NCBI GenBank assembly: GCA_944388075.1
Contig: CALXHI010000013.1
Coordinates: forward strand, 1-49,855
DNA length: 49,855 bases
Direction of reading: 5' to 3'
From: an uncultured Clostridia bacterium
GTDB taxonomy: Bacteria > Bacillota > Clostridia > Oscillospirales > Ruminococcaceae
Both the position numbers and the translations under genes were made by a program. Of this stretch, positions 28,239-37,643 are shown piece after piece. Each line of letters opens with the position of its first letter. Positions within the stretch are counted from its first letter, which is position 1. The notes below the pieces were generated by a model that saw only the letters and a program-made list of their open reading frames with translations, searched no databases and was not told the origin of the DNA.

Positions 28239-28742
28239 GTGAAGGATATGCGAGAACGGGAATGGTATCTTCCGGCAATCCTGAGCGTTGTGGCGGCAGG
28301 AGGATTGATTGCTGCCACATGTGTATCGACACAAAACGCTTCGCATCCCATCATACAGGAACATACGCTCGAAGGCACGACCGAAACGACGGTTCTGACA
28401 TCCATGTCGGTGACGGTATCTGCGTCGGTGTCCGTGACTGTCATGTCGGAAGAAACCGCTGCTGCATCGACAACGGAACAGACCACCCTGCCGACTATAT
28501 CAGAAACCAAAGCTCCTGCCGGGCGTTACGATATCAACACCGTAACCCGGCAGGAGCTGCTTTGTATCGAAGGCGTAGATGGAGAGATGGCGGATTCCAT
28601 TCTCAAACTGCGGGAACAGGTGCGTGGCATCGAGCATTTGTATGAACTGCTCTATATTGACGGGATGACGAATGCGCTTTTTCATCGTTTGGAGGAGCAT
28701 CTCTATGTCGATCCGGCAACCTCGGATTTACGGCATCCGTGA
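28239..28742 (+). CDS. ComEA-like helix-hairpin-helix protein
   Basis: A 167-residue protein with one N-terminal membrane segment (about 9-28), a Ser/Thr/Val-rich linker (about 42-90) and a C-terminal HhH module (about 95-160: YDINTVTRQELLCIEGVDGEMADSIL). In competence systems ComEA binds DNA outside the membrane during uptake. The initiation codon is GTG 28239, about 10 bases after AGAGGATG; an ATG at 28248 is possible. It lies just beyond dpaA fragment 1 and is not near other competence genes. The final part overlaps a convergent gene by 15 bases. Confidence 0.75.
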   Translation: MKDMREREWYLPAILSVVAAGGLIAATCVSTQNASHPIIQEHTLEGTTETTVLTSMSVTVSASVSVTVMSEETAAASTTEQTTLPTISETKAPAGRYDINTVTRQELLCIEGVDGEMADSILKLREQVRGIEHLYELLYIDGMTNALFHRLEEHLYVDPATSDLRHP

Positions 28743-29051
28743 AGCAGCGGCAGGGTAAAAATCTTCTCCCTCAATGCGACCGAATTCCCAAGCATGGATA
28801 CGGCTTTTCCGTGTCGCACAGCCGCCGACCGGCAAGTCGGAGAGCAGATGGAGTGTTGGGTCGATGTCGCAAAGCTCCCCAATGCTGATGAGAATGGCGT
28901 CCTCATCCTTGTGCGAACCGTCGCAGACGAACTCCCAGGAATTGTCATTGAAGTGATGGCATACCATTGTAATATCGGCAGTGCCCTCGAGTGCGTGCAT
29001 ACAGGTCAGCACCAGCAGATCGGGGCGGTTTGTAAAGGGATAATGTGCCAT
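28728..29051 (-). CDS. Small conserved hypothetical protein (DUF2185-like)
   Basis: About 107 residues. The pattern CMHALEGTADITMVCHHFND..WEFVCDGSHKDEDAILISIGELCDIDPTLHLLSDLPVG resembles small proteins of the DUF2185 type, which occur widely with no known function. TTCAGGAGG precedes ATG 29051, while a longer frame from 29123 has no such site. The gene is convergent with the ComEA-like gene, overlapping its end. Confidence 0.65.
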   Translation of the reverse strand: MAHYPFTNRPDLLVLTCMHALEGTADITMVCHHFNDNSWEFVCDGSHKDEDAILISIGELCDIDPTLHLLSDLPVGGCATRKSRIHAWEFGRIEGEDFYPAAASRMP

Positions 29052-29123
29052 GCGATACCTCCTGAACGGGATTGAGATACTATATATCATACAGGAAATC
29101 GGGAAAAAAATCAAGTCGAGCAC

Positions 29124-29569
29124 TCAAAATGCAAAGAAAATACGAAAGAATTGTATCCTGTTTTCAAAAGTTTGTTACGACATCGTTACAATGTTGTAAC
29201 CAAAATGTTAGAAATCGGCACTTTTTTGCTTGTAACGCGATGAAATCGAGGAAATCGATTTCAAAAATGCACAAAAAAAACTGAAAAAATTATGCAAGAG
29301 GAACAAATATAATGACGAAACGGTATTTTGCATTGACATTTGTGAGTGTTTCGTGTATATTTACAGTATGAAGATTGGGCGACTCTGTGTGCGGCAGAAC
29401 CTGACACCGCTGCAAGCAGTCTGTTGTTCGATGTTCGCCGAGCTGCATTGTCACAGCAGTGCGCTCAAAGCTGCATCAAGCAGCCAATCCTATTGCCCGA
29501 TATGGGCGAAAACATATGTTGCGGCATGCAGCAAACTGTTCGCAACAAAATTAAGGAGGAAACTTATCA
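29124..29569 (+). promoter_or_regulatory. Control region of the sugar ABC importer
   Basis: The promoter is TTGACA (29333-29338), 17 bases, TATATT (29356-29361), giving a leader of about 200 bases. Upstream are two perfect palindromes: GTTACAA-TG-TTGTAAC (29185-29200) and GAAATCGATTTC (29251-29262). CGAAAC (29316-29321) and GTTTCG (29348-29353) flank the -35 box. These are candidate operators. No gene is seen in the stretch. Confidence 0.65.
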
Positions 29570-30945
29570 TGAACAAGCTTAAGAAGTCCCTTGCTCTGAT
29601 TGCTACTCTGGCAATCGCATCTACCGCTTTCGTCGCATGTGGCGATGACTCCAGCTCCACCGGTGACAGCAGCTCTAAGACTGACAGCAGCTCCAAGGCT
29701 GACGACAGCAGCTCCAAGGCTGAGGGTTCGGAAATCAAGTTCGGCGACGATGGTGATGTACTGTCCGTTCTCTGCTGGACTGCTGATGACATCGGCAAGA
29801 TGATTGAGTTCTGGGATACCAACAATGCTGAGCAAGCCGGAAAGGTCAAGTATGTCAATGTTGGTTCCAAGGGTCAGGAGGCTCGTGAGGGCTATGTGAA
29901 CTACTTCAACGGCGACGAGGATGTTGACCTGTTCGTTGTCGAGGCAGACTGGATCCTCGAGTACATCAACAACGACACCTTCTCTGCTCCGATGTCCGAT
30001 CTGGGCTTCGCAGATTCCGCTTTCGATGATCAGTATGCCTACACCAAGGCAGTTGCGACTGACAGCAACGGCGTGATCAAGGCATCTTCTTGGCAGGCAA
30101 CTCCGGGCGCATACGTTTACAATGTTGACCTCGCAAAGGAGCACCTCGGTGTCAATACGCCTGAGGAAATGCAGGAGAAGGTTAAGGATTGGGATACCTT
30201 CACCGCAACTGCGAAGGAACTCGCTCCGAAGGGCATCGCTATGGCTGACACCCTCGGTGGCATGTGGCAGGTTTGGCAGTACAACCGTTCTCAAGCTTGG
30301 CTTGATGCTGACAACAAGCTTCAGGTTGATGAGTTCTGCACTGAGTACGCAAACCTCGCAAAGGAATACTATGACAATGGCTATGTAACCAAGGAAGCTC
30401 AGTGGACTGACGGTTGGGCAACCATCGGTACTCAGGGCAAGACCATGGGTTACTTCTTCTGCACATGGTGTCTTGGTGCGAACGCTCAGCTCGAGAAGTC
30501 TAAGGGCGACTACACCTGGAACATCACTGCCGGTCCGTCTTCCTATGCATGGGGCGGTTCTTGGCTGGCAGTCAGCCCGGAGTGCGACAACGGTCAGCTG
30601 GCTCATGACTTTGTCGAGATGTTTACCGTCAACCCGGAAACCATGAAGGAGTACGCTCTGTTCAAGGGTGAGTTTGTCAACAATCCGACTGTTATGAAGG
30701 AGATCGTTGACGAGGGCTCTAACAAGAATGATCTGCTCGGCGGTCAGGATCAGTTCGCTGTTCTGTACGAGGCTGCTTCCAAGATTGACATGGACGGTAA
30801 GATCACTGCTTACGATGCCCAGATCAAGGACGCATTCAACAATTCTGTCGATAAGCTGGTCAAGGGCGAGTTCGCAGATGTCGACACCATGATCAACGAA
30901 TTCAAGAAAGAGTGTGCAAAGATCGAGGGTATTTCCGTCGAGTAA
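29570..30945 (+). CDS. Sugar ABC transporter substrate-binding lipoprotein
   Basis: A 458-residue protein with a lipoprotein signal (STAFVACG, cleaved before Cys24) and a Ser/Asp/Lys-rich tether (about 25-55). The rest is a two-lobed solute-binding fold of the maltose/oligosaccharide type (family 1 SBP). AAGGAGG precedes ATG 29570; the longer frame from 29353 is the untranslated leader. The Trp-rich stretches (LGGMWQVWQYN, SSYAWGGSWLAV) suit stacking on sugar rings. Biased codon use indicates high expression. A hairpin after the gene probably keeps its mRNA more abundant than the downstream permeases. Confidence 0.92.
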
Positions 30946-31023
30946 TTGCAGTCCCCGAATGCGGATTCAGACATAGTCAAGGTCGTTCCGATTCATGCCT
31001 GAAAATAGCATAACAGAATATGT

Positions 31024-31050
31024 GCCTATTGGGCCTTGTGCCCAATAGGC
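31024..31050 (+). repeat. Intercistronic hairpin between binding protein and permease
   Basis: GCCTATTGGGC (31024-31034) pairs perfectly with GCCCAATAGGC (31040-31050), with a 5-base loop and no strong U-run. It probably acts as an mRNA stabilizer or partial terminator. Confidence 0.8.
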
Positions 31051-31107
31051 GTATATTTTACATAAGGGTGGATTCTTGTTTTCATTTTTCTTGAAAGGGT
31101 GTGCTGA

Positions 31108-32151
31108 ATGGCTACGGCTGCACAAAGACGGATTAAGTCCGTAAGTTATGCGAAATACGGCTACATTTTTACAGCGCCGTTCTTTATTGTATACTGCATT
31201 TTTATGCTTTGGCCCTTGATCCAAACCTTCCAGCTTGCATTTTACGACAACGGTGTCTTTGAGCCGCTCAAGAATGCAGAATTTGTTGGTTTCGATAACT
31301 TCAAGGCTATTCTCTTCGGTGATTCAAACGAGTTTTCCCAAGCTGCTGTTATACACGAAGAGTTTCTTAGTACTATGAAAAATACCATCATCATCTGGGT
31401 TGGTAACTTCATTCCGCAGATTATTCTCTCGCTGGTGCTTGCCGTTTGGTTCACCGACTTGCGTGTAAAAATCCCGGGAAAGCAGTTCTTCAAGGTTGTC
31501 ATGTATATGCCGAACATCATTACAGCTGCTTCCGTTGCTGGTTTGTTCCTATCCCTGTTTGGCGATTCTCAATACAGTGTGATTAATCAGCTTTACCTTT
31601 CTGGTGGGGAAGGTCGTGAACAGCTGATGCTTGCGACGGGTGTATGGTCTTCTCGTATCATCGTCATGTTCATTCAAGTTTGGATGTGGTTTGGTAACAC
31701 CATGATCATGCTGATGTCCGGTATCATGAGCATCAACACCTCGATTTATGAGGCTTGCGAAATCGATGGTGCCAACTCCCGTCAGACTTTCTGGCGTATT
31801 ACGCTTCCCTTGCTGAAGTCCATGATGGTTTACACTTTGCTGACCTCCATGATCGGTGGTTTGCAAATGTTCGATATTCCGTACATGTTCCATACCGGTG
31901 CAGTCATCAATGACAATATCAAGACGGTTGCCGTCTTTATCTATGAGTTGTTCCACAAGAACTACATGAAACCGTCCTCCGGTTACTCTGCTGCGGCATC
32001 CGTTATCCTGTTCTTTATCACCGGTATTCTCGGTGCACTGGTCTTCTATGTCCAGCGAGATAAGGATGCCATTGAGATAAAGCGTAAGAGAAAAGCTGCC
32101 ATGAAGGAAGCAAAACGCAAGCAAGCAATGGGAGGTGGACTTGGATTATGA
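31108..32151 (+). CDS. Sugar ABC transporter permease, MalF-like
   Basis: A 347-residue protein with about six membrane segments. The coupling EAA motif is YEACEIDGANSRQTFWRITLPLL (about 213-235), which docks on the ATPase. GAAAGGG precedes ATG 31108. It overlaps the next permease by 4 bases (ATGA). The C-terminus is Lys/Arg-rich. It works with the binding protein and the second permease in uptake of a carbohydrate that the sequence does not identify. No ATPase gene follows, so a shared MsmK-like ATPase elsewhere must energize it. Confidence 0.92.
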   Translation: MATAAQRRIKSVSYAKYGYIFTAPFFIVYCIFMLWPLIQTFQLAFYDNGVFEPLKNAEFVGFDNFKAILFGDSNEFSQAAVIHEEFLSTMKNTIIIWVGNFIPQIILSLVLAVWFTDLRVKIPGKQFFKVVMYMPNIITAASVAGLFLSLFGDSQYSVINQLYLSGGEGREQLMLATGVWSSRIIVMFIQVWMWFGNTMIMLMSGIMSINTSIYEACEIDGANSRQTFWRITLPLLKSMMVYTLLTSMIGGLQMFDIPYMFHTGAVINDNIKTVAVFIYELFHKNYMKPSSGYSAAASVILFFITGILGALVFYVQRDKDAIEIKRKRKAAMKEAKRKQAMGGGLGL

Positions 32152-33041
32152 GTAAGGTAAAATATGATGCCGATAAAGGCGGCTATCAGGCACATTTGAT
32201 TTTCAAATCGGTTTTGATTTACTTGGGCTTGATTATCCTGACCTTGATCTGCTTGATCCCGATTTGGATTTTGATCGTCAACGCAACCCGTACCACCGAT
32301 CAAATCATTCAGGATGGTGTTTCTCTGATTCCAAGTACGCACCTGATTCAGAATATCAAAACCCTGTACACAAACGATCTGTTCACGCCGTTTTATGATG
32401 CACTGACCGGTTTGAAGAACAGCTTGATCATTGCTGGCTCCTGCTGCGCACTGACTGTATTCTTCTCTGGGTTGACTGCATATGGTCTGGTCGTGTACGA
32501 TTTCCGTGCCAAGGGTCCGATGTTTACCTTTATTCTCGCTGTCATGATGGTTCCGACGCAGGTTACTGCTGTAGGTTTCATGAACATGCTTGTTGACATG
32601 GACTTGCTCGATAGCTACATTCCGCTGATCATCCCGTCGATTGCAGCACCGGCTATCGTATTCTTCATGCGTCAATACATGCTGTCCTCGTTCCCGCTCG
32701 ATATCATCGAAGCAGCTCGTATCGATGGATGCAGTGAGTTCCGTACATTCCTGACCATCTCCATTCCGATGATGAAGCCGGCATTTGCCGTGCAGGCAAT
32801 TTTCGCCTTCATCCAGAAGTGGAATGACTACTACAACCAGTCCCTCGTACTCGTTTCGGGTAAGAAGGAGCAGTTGACGATGCCGATGATCGTTCAGAAG
32901 GTTATCTCCATTGACCGTAACGCCGATTACGGTGCAAACTATGCGGCAATCTTCCTCTCGATCATTCCGGTTGTTTTGATTTATCTGTTCTTGTCGAAGT
33001 TCATCATCGCCGGTGTTGCTGCCGGTGGTGTCAAGGAGTAA
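32148..33041 (+). CDS. Sugar ABC transporter permease, MalG-like
   Basis: A 297-residue protein with about six membrane segments and the EAA motif IIEAARIDGCSEFRTFLTISIP (about 185-206). It is translationally coupled to the previous permease. It belongs to the MalG/UgpE branch of inner-membrane subunits. A terminator hairpin follows at 33068, marking the end of the three-gene operon. The domain order and lengths are ordinary for the family. Confidence 0.92.
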   Translation: MSKVKYDADKGGYQAHLIFKSVLIYLGLIILTLICLIPIWILIVNATRTTDQIIQDGVSLIPSTHLIQNIKTLYTNDLFTPFYDALTGLKNSLIIAGSCCALTVFFSGLTAYGLVVYDFRAKGPMFTFILAVMMVPTQVTAVGFMNMLVDMDLLDSYIPLIIPSIAAPAIVFFMRQYMLSSFPLDIIEAARIDGCSEFRTFLTISIPMMKPAFAVQAIFAFIQKWNDYYNQSLVLVSGKKEQLTMPMIVQKVISIDRNADYGANYAAIFLSIIPVVLIYLFLSKFIIAGVAAGGVKE

Positions 33042-33067
33042 TTCGACACATTCATTCAGCACGAAAG

Positions 33068-33095
33068 CACAGTGTCAATTCGGCACTGTGTTTTT
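33068..33095 (+). terminator. Terminator of the importer operon
   Basis: CACAGTG (33068-33074) pairs with CACTGTG (33084-33090), followed by five T. Confidence 0.75.
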
Positions 33096-33110
33096 CTTTT
33101 CGGAGGATAT

Positions 33111-33860
33111 ATGGATACATTTGCCATCGCCATACAGGCGGCTGAACGGGATTTGGGCTGCAAGGGCATCGGGACACTGGGGGAAACCTCTCTGCACCTG
33201 ACGCTAAAGTATTATTTTGCACCGAACCCTGCAACGCATGAAATACCTTTTGTCGGTTTTATCGCTGATGCCGTCACCGAAGATGGCGTGATAGAAATCC
33301 AAACGCGCAATCTGGCTCGTCTGAAACCAAAGCTGACCGCATTTCTGCCGCTATGTCCGGTGACCATCGTGTTTCCGGTGGCGGTCAACAAATGGGTGAT
33401 TGCGGTGGATGCCGATGGTGTGGTGCAGTCGAAACGCCGTTCGCCGAAACATGAGTCGCTCAGCGATACCATTTGGGAACTCTATGGCTTGCGTGACCTG
33501 ATTGCCCATCCCAATCTCCGCATTCGACTTTGTATGCTGGAGCTTGCGGAGTATCGCTGTAAAACAGGAAAATCCAAACGAGAGCGGGGCGAACGGATTG
33601 ACCGTGTACCGCTTGCTCTGGTGGATATGCTTGCCTTGGAATCGCCATTGGATTACAGAATGCTGTTGCCGGAACATTTGCCGGAAGCCTTTACCGTTCA
33701 GGATATTGCAAAGGAATCGGAGTTTTCGGTTGAGAGTCTGCGTATGCTGCTGCATTTGCTCGAACGGATGGGATATATGGCGAAGGTCGGGAAACGGTGT
33801 CGTGCAACAGTATGGCAAAGTGTCGTACCGAGTACTGTCTCCGACATCATGGGGCGTTGA
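33111..33860 (+). CDS. Conserved hypothetical protein of Clostridia
   Basis: A 249-residue protein that I recognize as a widespread but unnamed Clostridial family. Its N-terminal half (IGTLGETSLHLTLKYYF, EIPFVGFIADAV, GVIEIQTRNLARLKPKL) looks like a restriction-endonuclease-type or replication-associated fold. The C-terminal part (about 195-240) is a winged helix (FTVQDIAKESEFSVESLRMLLHLLERMGY). No function is established. CGGAGG lies before ATG 33111. The last about eight residues (TVSDIMGR) run into dpaA sequence, so its C-terminus may be altered by the rearrangement that split dpaA. Confidence 0.7.
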   Translation: MDTFAIAIQAAERDLGCKGIGTLGETSLHLTLKYYFAPNPATHEIPFVGFIADAVTEDGVIEIQTRNLARLKPKLTAFLPLCPVTIVFPVAVNKWVIAVDADGVVQSKRRSPKHESLSDTIWELYGLRDLIAHPNLRIRLCMLELAEYRCKTGKSKRERGERIDRVPLALVDMLALESPLDYRMLLPEHLPEAFTVQDIAKESEFSVESLRMLLHLLERMGYMAKVGKRCRATVWQSVVPSTVSDIMGR

Positions 33861-34002
33861 CTTTGAAGCAGCATCTGCTTATGGCATTCGTGTGATATGG
33901 GCGTTGTCGCTGCCGGGCAAAACTGCACCGGTCACCGCCGGCGAGATTGTTGCCGATACGGTTTTGGAGATGCTGGCAGAGGGAGGTGCGTGCGATGCTT
34001 GA
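33853..34002 (+). pseudogene. dpaA: Fragment 2 of dipicolinate synthase subunit A (dpaA)
   Basis: This frame encodes GVDFEAASAYGIRVIWALSLPGKTAP...AGEIVADTVLEML, the exact continuation of DpaA after KPGG in fragment 1 (28205). It keeps the normal 8-base overlap with dpaB, so the break in dpaA is sharp and the downstream gene order is original. There is no start codon or ribosome binding site for this piece. Confidence 0.8.
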
Positions 34003-34585
34003 GCTGCAAGGGGTACGCATCGGCTTTGCGATTTGCGGCTCGTTTTGCTGTGCGGAGAGGGCGATTCATGCCGCAGAGGATTGCCTTAAAGCCGGAGCCA
34101 CGCTGTTACCGATTGTGTCGGAGCATTTCGCAACCACCCAGACCCGATTCGGTGCACCGTCCGTATTTCTCGAAACACTGACAGCATATGGGAACGGTAA
34201 GCTGATTCGCAGCATCGTGGATGCCGAACCGATTGGTCCGAAAAACTTGACAGATGTGCTTGTTGTTGCGCCATGTACCGGCAATGTGCTCGGAAAGCTG
34301 GCGAATGGCATTACCGATAATACTGTGACTATGGCGGTCAAATCCCATCTCCGAGGCGGAAAACCGGTTGTACTTGCCATTGCGACCAACGATGGGCTTG
34401 CGGCATCGGCACGGAATCTCGGCGATTTACTCAATCGGCGGCATTACTATTTCGTTCCGTTTGGGCAGGATCAGCCGCAAACAAAGCCCACATCTTTAGT
34501 TGCAGATTTTATGAAATTGCCGGAAACGATTGCATTGGCATTAGAACACAAGCAAATACAGCCGATTTTGCATTCTTATGAATAA
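33995..34585 (+). CDS. dpaB: Dipicolinate synthase subunit B
   Basis: A 196-residue flavoprotein of the DpaB/SpoVFB family (FICGSFCC-like start, VSEHFATTQTRFG, DAEPIGPKNLTDVLVVAPCTGN, SLVADF, KQIQPIL). It forms dipicolinate with subunit A in sporulating Firmicutes. GGGAGG lies 8 bases before ATG 33995, inside the end of dpaA fragment 2. The frame is full length and has kept all motifs I can check, although its partner is broken. It could still be expressed by read-through from the gene at 33111. A terminator follows at 34623. Confidence 0.88.
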   Translation: MLELQGVRIGFAICGSFCCAERAIHAAEDCLKAGATLLPIVSEHFATTQTRFGAPSVFLETLTAYGNGKLIRSIVDAEPIGPKNLTDVLVVAPCTGNVLGKLANGITDNTVTMAVKSHLRGGKPVVLAIATNDGLAASARNLGDLLNRRHYYFVPFGQDQPQTKPTSLVADFMKLPETIALALEHKQIQPILHSYE

Positions 34586-34590
34586 AACGA

Positions 34591-34619
34591 TTGCATTTTT
34601 TATGCTGCTGTGATATAAT
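34591..34619 (+). promoter_or_regulatory. Promoter of the YfhO-like gene
   Basis: TTGCAT (34591-34596), a 17-base spacer and TATAAT (34614-34619). The predicted start (about 34626) lies inside the terminator hairpin of dpaB. Confidence 0.65.
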
Positions 34620-34622
34620 AAG

Positions 34623-34653
34623 GAGTATCGGTATTGTCCGGTACTCTTTTTTT
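34623..34653 (+). terminator. Terminator after dpaB
   Basis: GAGTATCGG (34623-34631) pairs with CCGGTACTC (34638-34646), with one G-U pair, followed by seven T. Confidence 0.8.
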
Positions 34654-34667
34654 GAAAGGAAATCCAT

Positions 34668-37343
34668 ATGACTACAATTCGCAAAACCATTCTCTCTTCC
34701 ATTCTAGCAGGTGTTGTGACAGGTTTGCTTTTCTCAATTTTTGGTGCAATCTATGGGCTGTACCCATTCGGGGAAAATTCGTTGGTCTGGTGCGATATGG
34801 AACAGCAGGCTGTCCCGCTGCTGCTGCAAATGAAGCATATCCTTGCAAGTGGCGAATCCCTGACTTACACGGTGCTCTCCGCCGGCGGTATGAATTTTTG
34901 GGGTGTATTTTTCTTTTTCCTCAGCAATCCGCTTTCGTTTTTGATTTGTGTGACGGATATTTCCGCAAGTCTGCTGGTCACGGTTTTGGTCGCCTGCAAG
35001 CTAACCATAGCGTCCATGACGGCTGCAGTGTATCTGCGCCAGCGTGCGCCGAAGCTTGCGATGGTTTCTCTGATTGTGCTCAGTGTGATGTATGGCGTTT
35101 GCGGATATGGCTTGATGTATTATCAAAACCTGATGTGGCTGGATGTGCAGGCAATCTTTCCGATTTTCTTGCTCGGGTTAGAACAGCTGCTGACCAAACA
35201 AAAGCCCTTGCTGTACGGCATCACGCTCTGTTCCACCTTTATTCTGTGCTATTATCTTGGCGTGATGGTCGTAATATTTCTGCTTCTCTATGCGGCTGTT
35301 GTGCTGCATTGTATGGTTGACCCGAAACAGCGTAGGAAAGCTGCGGTGCAACTTTGGGGGACAAGCTTTGTTTCTGCTTGTCTGACGGCATGGGTTTGGC
35401 TTCCGGCATTATTGCAGGTGCAGGCATCTGCACGCAGCGGCGGCATATTGGAAGGGCTGTCCGGACATCAGGGGATTCATGCGTTGGATGAGCGGTTTGC
35501 TTTGCTCGGAAGTACGGCAATCGTCGTGGCTGTGCTGCCGCTGCTTTGGCTTGACCGAAACCGCAATGGCGAAACCCGTATGCAGTGGTGGATGTGTGTC
35601 CTGCTCGGGATCGCTACGCTCTTTGACCCGATCAATGCCATGTGGCATACGGGCAGCTATCAGGCATTTCCATATCGCTGGGGGTATATTGTCATTCTGT
35701 TTTTGTTGACGGTATCGGCACAAAAGCTCAGCGATACGCAGCCAGAGCCGGAACCGTCGGAACGTAAGCGCAGGGTGTTGGTATGGGGCCTGCTTTGCAT
35801 TTTGCCGATTGCCGCTGTAGTAGTGGAATGGATGATGGCAAAGCAATATCCGAAGGCCTTCTTTTCCTATGTCAATACGCTCTGGATACTGGATGACAAT
35901 ATCAAGTATCTTGCCCCATCCATTTTGTTGTATGCAGGCGCATTTGGGGCATTGTTTTGGCTGTATCGGCATAGTTGTATCCGGCAGCGTGGAACGGCGA
36001 TTGTAATGTCCGTGCTGTTGCTGATGCAGTTCCCGATGCAGTATCGCAGTTATATTGGGGAAACGGCAGATGTGGACACGCTCTATGATCAATCGATCCG
36101 TACGGCGGATCGCATCGAGGATGAAGCGTTCTATCGTGTTGGGTTGACAAAGAAGTATATGCACTCGAATATGGTCGGTGGATTGGGTTACCCGACCTTG
36201 GCGCACTACACTTCGCTGACACGAGAGGATTTCATGCGTGGTGTCAAACAGATGGGATACAGCTCTTATTGGATGGAAGTGAACGGCGTCGGCGGCACGG
36301 TGTTGACCGATGCCATTTGGAATGTTCGATATCTGTTGGGACAGAAACAGGATTTCCCGTCTTGGGTGGAGACGACTTGGACAGATGGTGTACTCGCCAT
36401 CGGGAAAAGTGATTTGACGCTGCCGATGGGCTATTGGACAGATGCCGAACCCGAAACAATCGCCGATTTGCAGTCCGGTTCTCGTATGGAGATTCAGGAA
36501 ACGCTGGCGGAACAGGTTTTTGGCGAGGGCGAATGGGTGATTCCGTATGCGGCGACAACAACAAAGGAACTGACCCTCGAAACGAGTGAAGGCGGGGAAA
36601 TCATCTGCACACTTGAGGACGAGGAGAAAAAGGGTGAGATTCGCTTTGCGTTTTTTGTCGAAGAACCGCAGGCGTTGTATTTTGATCTCTATCGCCTGAC
36701 CGGCACGAAAATCGGCAATTCCCGCAACAATGCCGTGCAGATTTTCATGAACGGGCGTATGATCAATTCGGATTATCCGGAAAATTCAGATAACGGTTTG
36801 GTATTTCTCGGCGAAACCGACCATGCCTATGTATCGGTGCGAATTGTGGTCGAGGAGAGCTTTACCTGTGACAGCTTTGGTGTATTCGGGGTACCGTTGA
36901 ACCAACTTGAAGCGGCAATGGAGTCGTATGAGGGTGTAGATATCGCCTATGCCAATGGCGAATATACGGCAAACTGCACACTGGAAGACGCCCGAACACT
37001 TGTGATGGCGATTCCGTATGATGAAGGATTGATTGCAGAGGTGGACGGTCAGCGGCAGCCATTGTATCGTGTGAACACTTGCCAAACTGCATTGCGTCTG
37101 GAGCCGGGCAATCATTCGATTGTGTTGCGATTTCGCCCGAGAGGTCTGGCACTCGGCATTGGCCTTGCGATATTCGGTATTTTGCTGTGCTTTGCATGGT
37201 GGCTGTTGCGAAAGCGGATTTCGCCGAATGGACAGCATCATTTGGAGACGATTTCGCTTTGGGGTATACGGGTGGCGTTTGGCTTGGTTTTGCTGATAGT
37301 ATATTTGTTTCCGTTGATAGTACAAATTTTCTACCTGTTTTAA
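34668..37343 (+). CDS. YfhO-family polytopic membrane protein
   Basis: An 891-residue protein with about 12 membrane segments in the first 460 residues, an extracytoplasmic domain (about 470-830) rich in beta structure, and a final pair of membrane segments (about 835-885). The loop after the first segment (GLYPFGENSLVWCDMEQQ) is typical of YfhO. The family is linked to glycosylation of lipoteichoic acid or other envelope glycans and is glycosyltransferase-like (GT-C fold). TTGAAAGGA precedes ATG 34668. It is alone, with its own promoter. Confidence 0.85.
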   Translation: MTTIRKTILSSILAGVVTGLLFSIFGAIYGLYPFGENSLVWCDMEQQAVPLLLQMKHILASGESLTYTVLSAGGMNFWGVFFFFLSNPLSFLICVTDISASLLVTVLVACKLTIASMTAAVYLRQRAPKLAMVSLIVLSVMYGVCGYGLMYYQNLMWLDVQAIFPIFLLGLEQLLTKQKPLLYGITLCSTFILCYYLGVMVVIFLLLYAAVVLHCMVDPKQRRKAAVQLWGTSFVSACLTAWVWLPALLQVQASARSGGILEGLSGHQGIHALDERFALLGSTAIVVAVLPLLWLDRNRNGETRMQWWMCVLLGIATLFDPINAMWHTGSYQAFPYRWGYIVILFLLTVSAQKLSDTQPEPEPSERKRRVLVWGLLCILPIAAVVVEWMMAKQYPKAFFSYVNTLWILDDNIKYLAPSILLYAGAFGALFWLYRHSCIRQRGTAIVMSVLLLMQFPMQYRSYIGETADVDTLYDQSIRTADRIEDEAFYRVGLTKKYMHSNMVGGLGYPTLAHYTSLTREDFMRGVKQMGYSSYWMEVNGVGGTVLTDAIWNVRYLLGQKQDFPSWVETTWTDGVLAIGKSDLTLPMGYWTDAEPETIADLQSGSRMEIQETLAEQVFGEGEWVIPYAATTTKELTLETSEGGEIICTLEDEEKKGEIRFAFFVEEPQALYFDLYRLTGTKIGNSRNNAVQIFMNGRMINSDYPENSDNGLVFLGETDHAYVSVRIVVEESFTCDSFGVFGVPLNQLEAAMESYEGVDIAYANGEYTANCTLEDARTLVMAIPYDEGLIAEVDGQRQPLYRVNTCQTALRLEPGNHSIVLRFRPRGLALGIGLAIFGILLCFAWWLLRKRISPNGQHHLETISLWGIRVAFGLVLLIVYLFPLIVQIFYLF

Positions 37344-37643
37344 ACCGCAGATAGTGCAAAATACTAGCAATTGCCGATGAATGTGATAGGTTTGTGAAAT
37401 ATTTCCAGTGGTCTAACCTCTATACAAAATATACAGGAATCGTTTGATTTCACAGGCAATTTCACTTCATGAAACGAATAAGATAGAACAGATTGATTAT
37501 GAATTACGCAAAAAAATACGAAATGTTCATAATCCTGTCACATTCATAGTGTATACTATAGATGGGCAAGGGTGAAAACTGTGATGCAGTATAGACAAGC
37601 CCGCAACAAACACAAATTTTAAATTGTAAGGAGTGTCTCATGT
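37344..37643 (+). promoter_or_regulatory. Upstream region of the ROK-type regulator
   Basis: A gene-free stretch. A -10 box TATACT (37552-37557) is seen about 90 bases before the start, without a convincing -35. AATCGTTT and GAAACGAAT near 37440-37482 form a loose inverted repeat. Nothing else is clear. Confidence 0.4.

Noticed and set aside
29353..29569. N-terminal extension of the substrate-binding protein
   Set aside because: The strong ribosome binding site and the lipoprotein signal place the start at 29570; the upstream part follows directly on the -10 box and is leader.
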